Assembly: GCF_016887565.1 (NCBI RefSeq)
Contig: NZ_CP069396.1
Location: 3,623,001 to 3,687,000, forward strand
Source of the DNA: Archangium violaceum
GTDB taxonomy: Bacteria; Myxococcota; Myxococcia; Myxococcales; Myxococcaceae
Length of the DNA stretch: 64,000 nucleotides
Direction of reading: 5' to 3'
The notes beneath the pieces were generated by a model that ran no database searches, had not been told where the DNA came from, and saw only the letters and a list, made by a program, of their open reading frames with translations. This document shows, one piece after another, positions 17,714 through 26,243 of the stretch. How positions within the stretch are numbered: the stretch's first letter is position 1; the number at the start of each line of letters is the position of its first letter. Both the position numbers and the translations under genes were made by a program.

Positions 17714-18280
17714 ATGACGTCCCCCACGAAGCTTTCCCATGTCGTTCTGCGGACCGGTCGTTTCCAGCAGATGCGTGACTGGTACCTCGAGGTCCTCGGA
17801 GCGACCATGGCCTATGACAATGGCGAGGTGTGCTTCCTCGCCTACGACGACGAGCACCACCGCATCGGCATCGTGAACACGGGGGCAACGGAGCAGCCCG
17901 GGCCGAAGACGCGCGGTCTGGAGCACTTCGCCTTCACCTACGCGGACATCACGGCGCTGCTCGACACGTACGAACGCCTCGATCAGGCCGGCATCACTCC
18001 GTTCTGGGGTGTCAACCATGGCCCGACCACGTCGTTGTACTACCGCGATCCGGATGGCAATCACATCGAGCTGCAGGTCGACAACTTCGCCCGCAAGGAA
18101 GACGCGATGGGCTTCATGCGGTCGGAGGTCTACGGTACCAATCCCATCGGTGTCGACATCGAGCCGCGCGAGCTGCTCCGCCGCCTGCGCGCGGGTGAGC
18201 CGTCTTCGGAGCTCGCGAAGGCACACTCGAACGCGGAGCCGCGCGGATTCGAGACCGTGCCCGCGGAGTTCTTCCACTGA
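17714..18280 (+). CDS. VOC-family (glyoxalase/extradiol dioxygenase fold) protein
   Basis: A 188-aa single-domain protein; ATG at 17714 preceded by AGGAG. The likely metal ligands are His in LSHVVLRT (near residue 9), His in LEHFAFTY, and Glu in HIELQVD. The motif YYRDPDGNHIELQ is typical of the extradiol dioxygenase-like VOC branch. The substrate is unknown; such proteins cleave, isomerise or bind small molecules, including toxic quinones and catechols. Control by the adjacent TetR is strongly suggested by paired operators in the shared promoter region. Confidence 0.88.
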   Translation: MTSPTKLSHVVLRTGRFQQMRDWYLEVLGATMAYDNGEVCFLAYDDEHHRIGIVNTGATEQPGPKTRGLEHFAFTYADITALLDTYERLDQAGITPFWGVNHGPTTSLYYRDPDGNHIELQVDNFARKEDAMGFMRSEVYGTNPIGVDIEPRELLRRLRAGEPSSELAKAHSNAEPRGFETVPAEFFH

Positions 18281-18419
18281 ATGCCTGCCCGAGCTGCCTT
18301 CCCACCGAGCGCCCGCTGGCGTAACGCTTGCTCACCGTGCGGCTTGCCGGGCGATGACGGGGGCATCGGGCAGTGCCCATCCTCTGCGGGAACCAGTTTC
18401 CCCCAGAAGGAGCCCCACC

Positions 18420-19388
18420 ATGGCCCCCGCCATTCCCGACAAGATGAAGGCCGCGGCGTTCGACCGTTTCGGCGGCCCGGAAGTCCTCGGCATCAAGACG
18501 GTGCCCGTGCCCACCTGCGGGGACGATGAAATCCTCATCCGCGTCGAGGCGGCCGGGGTGGCCGTCTGGGATCCCGTCGAACGAGAAGGGGAGATGGCCG
18601 GGATGATGGAGGGGGGCCCGCGATTCCCCTACGTGCCCGGCACCGACGGCGCGGGCGAGGTGATCTCCGTGGGCAGGAACGTGCGGCGCTTCAAGGAGGG
18701 GGACCGCGTCTACGCCATGGCCTTCCTGAGCCCCAAGGGGGGCTTCTACGCGGAGTTCGCCGTGGTGAAGGAGAAGCACGCGGCGCGGATTCCCCGGGGA
18801 ATGAAGGTGGAGCAGGCGGCGACACTCGCGGCGGACGGCATCACCGCGCTGCAAGGACTGGAGGACCACCTGCGGCTTCAGGCGGGGCAACGCCTGCTCA
18901 TCTTCGGCGCCAGCGGAGGAGTGGGGCACATCGCGCTGCAACTCGCCCGGCGCCTGGGCGCCCGGGTGCTGGCGGTCGCCTCGGGCGAGGACGGGGTGGA
19001 GCTGGCCCGCCGGCTCGGCGCGGAGGCGGTCGTCGAGGGCCATCACGGGGACGTGGAGAAGGCCTGCCGCGACTTCGCGCCGGACGGGCTCGACGCGGCG
19101 CTGGTGCTGGCGTGCAATGACCGCTGCCAGAGCGTGCTGAAGAAGCACGTGCGCCAGGGCGGACGCATCGCCCACCCGAACGGCGTGGAGCCGCCTCCTC
19201 AGGGCCCCGAGGTCATCGCCTATGACGGTGTCCCCAGGCAGAGCACGCTCGAGCGGCTCAACGAGCTCATTGAAGCGGGGCCGTTCCACCTGGAGATCGG
19301 CCGTGTCTACGCGATGGAGGAGGCCGCCCGGGCCCAGAAGGAGGTGCTCCAGCACCACCTGGGCAAGCTCGCCCTGCGGATCCACTGA
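18420..19388 (+). CDS. NADPH:quinone reductase-like zinc-binding dehydrogenase (MDR)
   Basis: A 322-aa medium-chain reductase with ATG at 18420 and AAGGAG upstream. N-terminal segment KAAAFDRFGGPEVL, then VPGTDGAGEVISVG, the cofactor loop IFGASGGVGHIALQLARRLG near residue 160, and no cluster of structural zinc cysteines. Members reduce quinones or enones using NADPH. It follows the VOC gene on the same strand after 139 bp, so it could be part of the same TetR-controlled response, but the gap leaves this open. Confidence 0.88.
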   Translation: MAPAIPDKMKAAAFDRFGGPEVLGIKTVPVPTCGDDEILIRVEAAGVAVWDPVEREGEMAGMMEGGPRFPYVPGTDGAGEVISVGRNVRRFKEGDRVYAMAFLSPKGGFYAEFAVVKEKHAARIPRGMKVEQAATLAADGITALQGLEDHLRLQAGQRLLIFGASGGVGHIALQLARRLGARVLAVASGEDGVELARRLGAEAVVEGHHGDVEKACRDFAPDGLDAALVLACNDRCQSVLKKHVRQGGRIAHPNGVEPPPQGPEVIAYDGVPRQSTLERLNELIEAGPFHLEIGRVYAMEEAARAQKEVLQHHLGKLALRIH

Positions 19389-19470
19389 GAGGCGGTGCGG
19401 CCTTCTGAATCGTAGGCACGACGGCGCCTGGGCACTCGACCCGGAGTAGCACCGGGCCAGCCCCCTTCGC

Positions 19471-19995
19471 CTATTTACCCGCCGGAGTTGGAGTCACCTC
19501 TTCGACCCGCGCCTTGCCGTCCTTGTCGACCTCGAGCCGCAGGCGCGGGTTGCCCTGGGCGTCGTTGAGCACGACGCTCGCCACACCCTCCACCACGCCG
19601 ATGGAGATGCGCTCCTGCCAGTTGTCGCGGAAGGTGATGTTGGGCTGTCCCTGGAGGAGGGACATGCACAACGCCTCGTAGCCCTGGGTGCTGTCGAAGC
19701 ACAGCCCGCGGAAGTCGATGGAATCGAGCATGGCGAGCCCCCCGATTTCCTGCCCGTCCGGGTCCATGAACTGGATGCCGACGGCCTTCACCTTGCGCTT
19801 GAGGCCCTTGGGGTCTGGCAGCGGCGCGCCAATGCGGAGGCGCGCCTGGCCACGCTCGTCGACGATGTTCAACTCGCGCACCGTGAGCGACTCGGTGGGC
19901 CGGGTGGAGGCGGTGACGCTCGAACAGGCTCCGAGGGCGGACACCGCGCAGGAGCCGAGAACCATCAACATGAGACGGCGAAGGGGATTGGACAT
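19471..19995 (-). CDS. Lipoprotein, function unknown
   Basis: A 174-aa protein with a lipoprotein signal (MSNPLRRLMLMVLGSCAVSALGAC; lipobox LGAC). The mature part has repeated short strands with Asp-Gly turns (NIVDERGQARLRIG, QFMDPDGQEIGGLAML, LNDAQGNPRLRLEVDKDGK), suggesting a beta-helix or beta-sandwich. It begins 8 bp after signal peptidase I and is almost certainly cotranscribed with it. Function not recognised. Confidence 0.78.
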   Translation of the reverse strand: MSNPLRRLMLMVLGSCAVSALGACSSVTASTRPTESLTVRELNIVDERGQARLRIGAPLPDPKGLKRKVKAVGIQFMDPDGQEIGGLAMLDSIDFRGLCFDSTQGYEALCMSLLQGQPNITFRDNWQERISIGVVEGVASVVLNDAQGNPRLRLEVDKDGKARVEEVTPTPAGK

Positions 19996-20003
19996 GGGCC
20001 AGT

Positions 20004-20681
20004 CTAACGCGTGAGGCGCGTGTCGACGCCGGTGCCCTCATCCGTGCGCAGGGGAATCCACCAGCGCTCGCCCGCGGAGAGCCCCTCGCGAGGGCTGTAG
20101 AGGACCGCCACCGCGCGGCCGAGCAGGTTCTCCCGGGGAACGAGGCCCCAGACGCGGCTGTCGGCCGAGTTACCCCGGTGGTCCCCGAGCACCAGGTAGT
20201 ACCGCGGCGGAATCACCACCTCGTCCATCTCCGGCCCCTGATAGGGCTCCGGATCGAGGGGGTGGAGCGCTCCCGGTAGCAGCTCGAGCCGCACACCCTC
20301 CTCGGTGAAGCGCTGCTCCACGGGCTGCCCGTTGAGGACGAGCGACTCGCCATCGAAGAGGATGCGGTCTCCCGGCAGGCCCACCAGCCGCTTCACCATC
20401 ACCTTGCCGTCGATGGGCGAGTCGAACACGACGACGTCCCCCCGTTGCGGCTCCTTCTCGGTGAGCCACACATGGGTGAGGGGAATGCGCAGCCCGTACG
20501 CCCGCTTGTCCACCGCCAGGTGGTCCTTGATGCGCAGCGTCGGCTCCATGGAGCCGGAGGGCACATGGTAGTGGTCGGCGAGGCTGGCTCGGCCGACGAA
20601 AAGAACGGCCAGCGCGAGCACCTCGACGAGGTACGTCCTCCACCTGGGTCGACTCGGTGGCATGTCGTGTGTGCGGCCCAT
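20004..20681 (-). CDS. lepB: Signal peptidase I
   Basis: A 225-aa inner-membrane serine peptidase that removes signal peptides from secreted proteins. I chose the second ATG (20681) because GGAGG lies at good spacing before it and abuts the first. One N-terminal membrane segment (YLVEVLALAVLFVGRAS) precedes the catalytic Ser44 in PSGSMEPTL and the general-base Lys97 in MVKRLVGLPGD. The C-terminal box GDHRGNSADSR is present. The family is clear from these motifs. The downstream lipoprotein gene is in the same operon. Confidence 0.93.
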   Translation of the reverse strand: MGRTHDMPPSRPRWRTYLVEVLALAVLFVGRASLADHYHVPSGSMEPTLRIKDHLAVDKRAYGLRIPLTHVWLTEKEPQRGDVVVFDSPIDGKVMVKRLVGLPGDRILFDGESLVLNGQPVEQRFTEEGVRLELLPGALHPLDPEPYQGPEMDEVVIPPRYYLVLGDHRGNSADSRVWGLVPRENLLGRAVAVLYSPREGLSAGERWWIPLRTDEGTGVDTRLTR

Positions 20682-20779
20682 CATTCCTCCTCGGTGCCTC
20701 CATTGTACGACTGGAGCGCGCGGCCATTGCATTCTCCGTGGCTGCGCGAGCGCGGGGGCTGTGGCATAGAGGAGGGGCC

Positions 20780-21862
20780 ATGTCCGACGCACTGCATCAG
20801 GAACTCGAGCGGCTCCAGTCGCTCGGCCGTACGCCCGAGGCCCTCGCCACCGGAGAGGCCCTGGCCGCCGATTGGGCCCGGAAGGGCCAACCGCTGCGTG
20901 CCATCGCGGTGTGCAGGGTGCTCCTCCAGCTCGACCCGGGCCATGTGCGCACGCCGCAACTGCTGGCGGATCTGTACGCGCGCCCCAAGGCCCCGGGGGC
21001 GACCGCTCCCGCCGCTGACGCCGAGGCGCTGCCGCGCGTGCCCCTCTTCTCACAGCTCGCCCGCGAGCCCTTCGTGGAGCTGGTGGGCTCAGTGGAGCCC
21101 CGCTCCTTCCGGCCTGGGCAGAGCCTCATCACCGAGGGTGAGCCGGGCAGGTCCACGTTCGCCCTCGTCGAGGGGCAGGTGGACGTGATGCGCCAGATGG
21201 AGGGCGGCGAGCGGCGCACGCTCGCCTCGCTGGGGGAGGGCGAGTTCTTCGGGGAGATCGCCCTCGTCTCCGAGAGCCCGCGCCTGGCCACCGTGGTGGC
21301 GACCCGGCCCACCGTGGCGCTCGAGCTGTCGCGCACGCGGGTGGAGCGGCTCGCCCTGAAGCACCCCATGGTCGGCGAGACGGCCCAAGCCTTCTACCGG
21401 GAGCGGCTGCTGGCCAACGTGCTGCGCAGCAACCCCGTCTTCTCCGCGCTGGCCCCCCCGCAGCGGCAGGCGCTGTCGCGCATCTTCGAGCTGCGAACGG
21501 TGGAGGCCGGGCAGATCATCATCGAGCAGGGGCAGCGGGGCGAGGCCCTGTACCTGCTGTTGACGGGCCAGTGCTCGCCGGTGCTGCGCCAGCCGGACGG
21601 GCGGCAGAAGGCGTTCTCCTCGCTGCGGGAAGGGGACGTCTTCGGGGAGATCTCCCTGCTGCTCGGCCGGCCCGCGAGCGCCTCGGTGCGCGCGGACACG
21701 CAGTGCCACCTGCTGCGGCTGGGGCGCGAGGCCTTCGAGCAGCACGTCCTCAGCCAGCCGAGCGTTCGCGCGGCGCTCATGCGCCTGGGCACGGAGCGGC
21801 TGCTGCACATCTCCAAGCTGCTCTCCGGCCGCGTGGCGCACGAGGGAGATCAGCGCGTCTGA
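20780..21862 (+). CDS. Tandem cyclic-nucleotide-binding domain protein
   Basis: A 360-aa cytoplasmic protein; ATG at 20780 with GGAGG. An N-terminal helical TPR-like segment (about 1-70) is followed by two cNMP-binding domains, roughly 95-200 and 220-325. The phosphate-binding cassette of the first reads FFGEIALVSESPRLATV and keeps the Arg that holds the phosphate. The second reads FGEISLLLGRPASASV and has Ala where that Arg is expected, so it may not bind nucleotide. There is no DNA-binding or enzymatic domain, suggesting an adaptor-type sensor. It diverges from lepB. Confidence 0.87.
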   Translation: MSDALHQELERLQSLGRTPEALATGEALAADWARKGQPLRAIAVCRVLLQLDPGHVRTPQLLADLYARPKAPGATAPAADAEALPRVPLFSQLAREPFVELVGSVEPRSFRPGQSLITEGEPGRSTFALVEGQVDVMRQMEGGERRTLASLGEGEFFGEIALVSESPRLATVVATRPTVALELSRTRVERLALKHPMVGETAQAFYRERLLANVLRSNPVFSALAPPQRQALSRIFELRTVEAGQIIIEQGQRGEALYLLLTGQCSPVLRQPDGRQKAFSSLREGDVFGEISLLLGRPASASVRADTQCHLLRLGREAFEQHVLSQPSVRAALMRLGTERLLHISKLLSGRVAHEGDQRV

Positions 21863-21885
21863 CGGCGGTCGCTCCCGCCCTCACT

Positions 21886-22770
21886 TCAGTGGGCGACGGT
21901 GCAGACGCCTCCCCCATTGAGGTGCGCCTGATCCACGATGCTCTGGGTGACGAACTCCTGCAGCGTCTTCACCGTGTAGGCGCCCGGCTCGTAGACGACC
22001 GGCTTGCCCTGGCCGTCCCGCAGCTCGGTTCCGTCCGGGCCCCGTAGGTCCAGCAGCTTCTGGGAGGAGAGCCCCTCGGGGGTGATGACCTTCCTCGCGT
22101 CCGCGGTGGCCGCGAAGGCGTCGAAGCGCAACTGCACCCCACGGTGCGTCCCCAGCCGGTCGTAGAACATGTGCTCGGCGTGGATGGTCACCTCCGCCTT
22201 CCCCACCGAGCCCTCCGGCACCACGATGCCCAGCGTCCCATCCACCCCGTTGACGCAGTCCACCATGCGCGCATCCACCGGGAACCCCATCCGGAAGGTG
22301 TAGACGCCCACCCCCTCCTTCACCGCCACTCCCTCCACCCAGTAGCTGTAGCCCCGCTCTCGCATCATCGCGAGATCCTCCGCGGACACGCTCCCGTCCG
22401 GCAGCTTCGTGTCTTCCCTCGGCGGGCTCACCCGGAAGCCCACCCCCCAGCGCCCCGCCGTCAGGCCCTTCAGCTCGGTGAGCGGGATGTCTCCCTTCTG
22501 CACGTCCACCAGCACGTGCTCACTCGACGCCCGCTGCTCTCCCGCGGCGGAGGTGAGCGTGAAGTCCCCCAGCGATACCAGGTACTTCGTGAACTGCACC
22601 GACCAGCCATCCTGGAAAAGGTGGCTCGGGTAGCCGCGCTGCGTGCCGTCCCCTCCACTCATCGTCACCCGCACGTCCCCCTCCGCCACGGGCTCGCATG
22701 CCGCCAACCCCAGAGCCAGTGTCACCAGCGCCGCGCGCCACGTCCGCGTTCTCCCACTTCCGATATCCAT
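21886..22770 (-). CDS. MbnP-like metal-associated lipoprotein
   Basis: A 294-aa lipoprotein from the ATG at 22770 (lipobox GLAAC, Cys25); an ATG at 22794 is in frame but lies inside the operator. The layout recalls the MbnP family of periplasmic metal-associated proteins: GWSVQFTKYLVSLGDFTL, VLVDVQKGDIPLTELKGLTAG, YSYWVEGVAV, GFPVDARMVDC, and VTIHAEHMFYDRLG. This family call is from memory of the pattern and is tentative. His-containing TIHAEHMFYD and the final CTVAH are potential metal ligands. The gene diverges from the TonB-dependent receptor with a 21-bp palindrome between them. The same fold pattern recurs in the protein encoded just after the receptor. Confidence 0.7.
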   Translation of the reverse strand: MDIGSGRTRTWRAALVTLALGLAACEPVAEGDVRVTMSGGDGTQRGYPSHLFQDGWSVQFTKYLVSLGDFTLTSAAGEQRASSEHVLVDVQKGDIPLTELKGLTAGRWGVGFRVSPPREDTKLPDGSVSAEDLAMMRERGYSYWVEGVAVKEGVGVYTFRMGFPVDARMVDCVNGVDGTLGIVVPEGSVGKAEVTIHAEHMFYDRLGTHRGVQLRFDAFAATADARKVITPEGLSSQKLLDLRGPDGTELRDGQGKPVVYEPGAYTVKTLQEFVTQSIVDQAHLNGGGVCTVAH

Positions 22771-22783
22771 GCAATCGAGAAGT

Positions 22784-22804
22784 AGATGCAACATGGTTGC
22801 GAGT
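22784..22804. promoter_or_regulatory. Metalloregulator-like operator, site 1
   Basis: AGATGCAA-CATGG-TTGCGAGT: an imperfect copy of AAATGCAA-N5-TTGCATTT, placed in the 66 bp between the MbnP-like and receptor start codons. An additional half-site ATGCAA occurs at 22769-22774. Confidence 0.6.
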
Positions 22805-22836
22805 CAAGGGGAGGGTGGTGTATCTCGCGGTCTCTC

Positions 22837-25386
22837 ATGTGGATCTCCTGTCTGGTGCTCTGCCTGCTGGGCGCCGCGGCCGATGTGCCAGTGACCCCCC
22901 CCGTGCCCCTGGAGGCGCCTCCCCCGGTGATGCCCGCGGACTCGCCTCCGCTCGCTGCCCCCGCCACGGTGCTCTTGCGTCTCACCATCGACGAGCAGGG
23001 GGAGGTGTCGCGCGTGGAGGTGCGCGAGTCGGCGGGGGTTTCGTTCGACCGGGCCGCCATGGCCGCCGCCGTTCGCTGGCGGTTTCAGCCCGCTCGGCGC
23101 GGGGAGGTGAGCCTGGAGGTCCAGGCCGATGTGCCCGTGACTTTTGCGCCTCCTGCTCCGGGGGACACGGTGCCGCCCGGGGAAGACCCTCACCCCAGCC
23201 CTCTCCCAGAGGGAGAGGGGGCATCCACGGCGGGGAACACGGGGGCGGATACCCTCACCCCAGCCCTCTCCCAGAGGGAGAGGGAGGTTCCTTCTTTCGC
23301 CACCACCGTGCGCGGCCGGACCTCCGCTCCTCCTCCCGCCGCCGTCGGGGACTTCCATATTCCCGTGGGGCAACTCGCGGATGTTCCTCGCAACTCCGCC
23401 TCAGACCTCATGTTGTTGGCTCCCGGTGTGATGCTCGCCAACCACGGTGGAGAGGGGCATGCCGACACCATCTTCATCCGCGGCTTTGATGCCGGTGAGG
23501 GCAAGGACGTGGAGTTCCGTCTCAATGGTGTGCCCCTCAATGAGGTGTCTCATGCCCATGGTCATGGGTATGCGGACACCTATTTCATCATTCCGGAGTT
23601 GGTGGACTCGCTGCGCGTCACCGAGGGGCCCTATGACCCATCCCAGGGTGACTTCGGCGTGGCGGGCACCGTGGAGTACCAGCTCGGCCTGAGGCGCCGC
23701 GGCCTCACCGCGTCCGCCAGCTATGGCAGCTTCGCCTCGCGCCGGTTGTCCCTCGTCTGGGGGCCTCCCGAGTCCAATGAGGCCACCTTCGTGGGACTGC
23801 TGCTGCGCCAGGGTCATGGTTTCGGACCCAACCGCGCCTACGCCAACGCGGGCGCCATGGCTCAAGTGGAGTTCCGCGTCGGCGAGGAGACGCGGCTGCG
23901 TCTGTTCGGCGCCAGTTACGCGGCGCGCTTCTCCTCGGCGGGCGTCGTCCGTGAGACGGACGTGGTGGACGGACGCATGCCCTGCGCGGCCGACCCGGAC
24001 TCCCAGTTCTTCTGTCTCTATGACCCGAACCAGGGCGGGGCCGGACAGCGCCACCTCCTCTCCGCCGAACTGCAGTCTCGGCTGCGCCGGGGTGGTCGTT
24101 TCGTACAGCAGGGTTTCGTCGTGCTGCGGCAGATGCGCATCCGCGACGACTTCACCGGCTTCCTCAATGACCAGCCCCCCGTTGGAGAGTCGCAGCGCGG
24201 CGACAACACCGAGCAGTACTACCGGGGCACCACCATGGGCCTGCGCGGGCGCTACACGCCGGGACTCTCCTGGCTGGGGCAGCCGCAACCGCTGGAGCTG
24301 GGCTACGTGGCCCGCTTCGACGACGTCCTCACCCGTGCCCGGCGCCTGCGCGACCACGGCGGCGCGCCCTACCGCACCCTCTTCGACAACCAGGTGCGTA
24401 CCACCAACCTGGGCGCCTACGCCTCTCTCCGGCTCGCTCCGCTGTCCTGGCTCACCCTGCGGGGCGGCCTGCGCCTGGACACCTTCCTCTTCGGCGTGGA
24501 GGACCAGAACCGGCCCTCCTCGGACAGGCAGGGCGAGCGCATTCCCGAGGAGTCCGTGGAGGCCTATGGCTTCTTCGCCAGCCCCCGCGCCACCGCCGAG
24601 GTGCGGCTCTCCCCCCACCTCACCTGGCTCACCAGCGCGGGCCTGGGCGCGCGCTCCAGCGACGCGGCGGCGCTCTCCGACGCGGAGCTCGCTCCCTATG
24701 CCCGCGTGACCGCCGCGGAGACGGGTCTGGGTTGGAAGCTGGGTGGGGAAGGGCGGCCGTACTCGCTGGAAGCTCGCGGGGCCGTGTTCGCCACCCGCGT
24801 CTCCCAGGACCTCGTCTTCGACGAGACGGCCGGCCGCAACCAGCCCGTGGGCCCCTCGCAGCGGCTGGGCGCCTTCGCCACCACGCGCTTCACCCTCGAG
24901 GAGCGCTTGGACGTCCAGGCCAGCGTCGCCTGGGCCCGCGCCACGTTGCCCCTTCCTGGTGCCTCGCCGTGGAAGCCGTGGGAGGGCACCGTCATGCCCT
25001 ACATCCCCCAGCTCCTCGGCCGGCTGGATGCCTCCGTGCGCGGCGACGTCTCCATCGCCGGGCTGCCGGTGGGGTGGAACCTGGCCCTGGGACACAGCGC
25101 CATCGGACCCAAGCCGCTGCCGCTCGACCGCTACAGCGAGCCCATCTTCCTCTTCGACGTGGCCGCCCGGGCCCGGTGGAACTGGATGGAGCTCGGCGTG
25201 TCCGTGTCGAACCTGCTCGACGCGCGCTGGCACGAGGCCGAGTTCAACTACGTCTCCAACTTCCGCGGCCCGGACGCGCCGGCCTCGCTGATGGCCACCC
25301 GCCACTTCGCCGCGGGTGCCCCGCGCACCTTCCAGGGCACCCTCACCGTCTACCTGGACTTCCAACAGGAGGAGCCGCAGCCATGA
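22837..25386 (+). CDS. TonB-dependent outer-membrane receptor with N-terminal TonB_C-like domain
   Basis: An 849-aa protein starting at the ATG at 22837, which opens onto a signal peptide (MWISCLVLCLLGAAAD). Residues about 45-105 look like the C-terminal domain of TonB: LLRLTIDEQGEVSRVEV, SAGVSFDRAAMAAAVRWRFQ. Residues about 117-149 are translated from two REP-like repeats. Then come a plug domain (VPRNSASDLMLLAPGV, IFIRGFDAGEGKDVEFRLNG) with a His-rich loop SHAHGHGYADTYF (HAHGHG at 239-244), and a beta-barrel to the end (GTLTVYLDF). Such receptors import scarce ligands, driven by TonB-ExbBD. The His loop and the neighbours suggest a metal or metal complex. The next gene starts inside its stop codon (ATGA). 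Confidence 0.88.
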   Translation: MWISCLVLCLLGAAADVPVTPPVPLEAPPPVMPADSPPLAAPATVLLRLTIDEQGEVSRVEVRESAGVSFDRAAMAAAVRWRFQPARRGEVSLEVQADVPVTFAPPAPGDTVPPGEDPHPSPLPEGEGASTAGNTGADTLTPALSQREREVPSFATTVRGRTSAPPPAAVGDFHIPVGQLADVPRNSASDLMLLAPGVMLANHGGEGHADTIFIRGFDAGEGKDVEFRLNGVPLNEVSHAHGHGYADTYFIIPELVDSLRVTEGPYDPSQGDFGVAGTVEYQLGLRRRGLTASASYGSFASRRLSLVWGPPESNEATFVGLLLRQGHGFGPNRAYANAGAMAQVEFRVGEETRLRLFGASYAARFSSAGVVRETDVVDGRMPCAADPDSQFFCLYDPNQGGAGQRHLLSAELQSRLRRGGRFVQQGFVVLRQMRIRDDFTGFLNDQPPVGESQRGDNTEQYYRGTTMGLRGRYTPGLSWLGQPQPLELGYVARFDDVLTRARRLRDHGGAPYRTLFDNQVRTTNLGAYASLRLAPLSWLTLRGGLRLDTFLFGVEDQNRPSSDRQGERIPEESVEAYGFFASPRATAEVRLSPHLTWLTSAGLGARSSDAAALSDAELAPYARVTAAETGLGWKLGGEGRPYSLEARGAVFATRVSQDLVFDETAGRNQPVGPSQRLGAFATTRFTLEERLDVQASVAWARATLPLPGASPWKPWEGTVMPYIPQLLGRLDASVRGDVSIAGLPVGWNLALGHSAIGPKPLPLDRYSEPIFLFDVAARARWNWMELGVSVSNLLDARWHEAEFNYVSNFRGPDAPASLMATRHFAAGAPRTFQGTLTVYLDFQQEEPQP
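23187..23220. repeat. REP-like palindromic repeat, copy 1 (inside receptor gene)
   Basis: CCCTCACCCCAGC followed by CCCTCTCCC-AGA-GGGAGAGGG, a 9-bp hairpin. It is translated in frame as part of PHPSPLPEGEG. The same sequence recurs at 23252 and, with one change, at 33639. Confidence 0.85.
23252..23283. repeat. REP-like palindromic repeat, copy 2 (inside receptor gene)
   Basis: Same element as copy 1, 31 bp further on, but read in a different frame of the repeat (TLTPALSQRERE). Together with copy 1 it forms the linker between the TonB_C-like domain and the plug. Confidence 0.85.
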
Positions 25387-26210
25387 CTTCCCCCCTCCGC
25401 ACCACGCGCCGGGCCTTCACCTCGCTGCTCGGGGCCGCGCTGCTCGGCGGCGTCCAGGCCTGCGGGATGTCCGGCACGGGCGGCCGGAGCATCACCTTCC
25501 GCATGGGCCTGCGCACCGCTCGCGCTCCTGGCGAGACGGTCCCCGGCCGCTTCACCACCGATACCGGTTGGCGCGTGGAGCTGACGTCCGCGCGCATGGT
25601 GCTCGGCCCCATCTACCTCTTCGAGAACCCCTCGCCCCTTCAGTCGGCCGCCTCGCGCCACTGGCTTCGCCGCATGGGCGAGGTGCTCGTCCCCAGCGCG
25701 CACGCGCACGACTCCTTCTTCTCCGGTGGGCGGGTGCTGGGGGAGTGGGATCGCGAGGTGGTGTACGACCTGCTGGCGGAGGGCGGTGGGACGCGGGTGC
25801 TCGGCCGCTCACCGGGGATCGCTGGGATGGCGCGCTCCTTCTCTCTGCTGCTCCAGCCTCCCTCGCGAGCCCTGGGCGCGGAGGCGGCATCGCTCGAGGG
25901 ACGCTCGGTGCTGTTGGAAGGCACTGCCTCGCGCGAGGGGAACACCGTGGCCTTCCGGGCCGCCCTGGACTTTCCTCCGCCGGTGGAGCTGCAGCGGGTG
26001 GAGTTCGTCCCCATGGAGGTGGAGCTGGACGACGAGGGGCTCTTCATCGTGGAGCTCCAACCGCACCGCTGGTTCGAGGGCACGCTCTTCGAGCGGCTGG
26101 AGGTGCCGGCCAGCGGGGCGGCGGTGACGGTGCCCCCCGAGAGCCAGGTGCACCGCGCACTGCTCGTCAACGTGCGGCGGCACACCGCGTTCTCCGCCAC
26201 CTGGGAGTGA
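25383..26210 (+). CDS. Exported protein with His-rich loop, related to the MbnP-like lipoprotein
   Basis: A 275-aa protein coupled to the receptor by an ATGA overlap. The N-terminus MTSPLRTTRRAFTSLLGAAL has twin Arg and ends in VQAC (Cys27), so it is a lipoprotein, possibly Tat-exported. Its core parallels the MbnP-like protein at 21886-22770: GWRVELTSARMVLGPIYLFE matches GWSVQFTKYLVSLGDFTL, VLLEGTASREGNTVAFRAAL matches YWVEGVAVKEGVGVYTFRMG, and VELQPHRWFEG matches VTIHAEHMFYD. An insertion carries PSAHAHDSFFSGG, a likely metal-binding loop. Position and content suggest it hands cargo to or from the receptor. Confidence 0.7.
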   Translation: MTSPLRTTRRAFTSLLGAALLGGVQACGMSGTGGRSITFRMGLRTARAPGETVPGRFTTDTGWRVELTSARMVLGPIYLFENPSPLQSAASRHWLRRMGEVLVPSAHAHDSFFSGGRVLGEWDREVVYDLLAEGGGTRVLGRSPGIAGMARSFSLLLQPPSRALGAEAASLEGRSVLLEGTASREGNTVAFRAALDFPPPVELQRVEFVPMEVELDDEGLFIVELQPHRWFEGTLFERLEVPASGAAVTVPPESQVHRALLVNVRRHTAFSATWE

Positions 26211-26235
26211 GCGGGCCCCGGGGGAGGCGGCCCGC
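26211..26235. terminator. Hairpin between convergent genes
   Basis: GCGGGCC (26211-26217) pairs with GGCCCGC (26229-26235) across an 11-base loop, in the 33 bp between two converging genes. No T-run. Confidence 0.45.
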
Positions 26236-26243
26236 CCGTCCTC

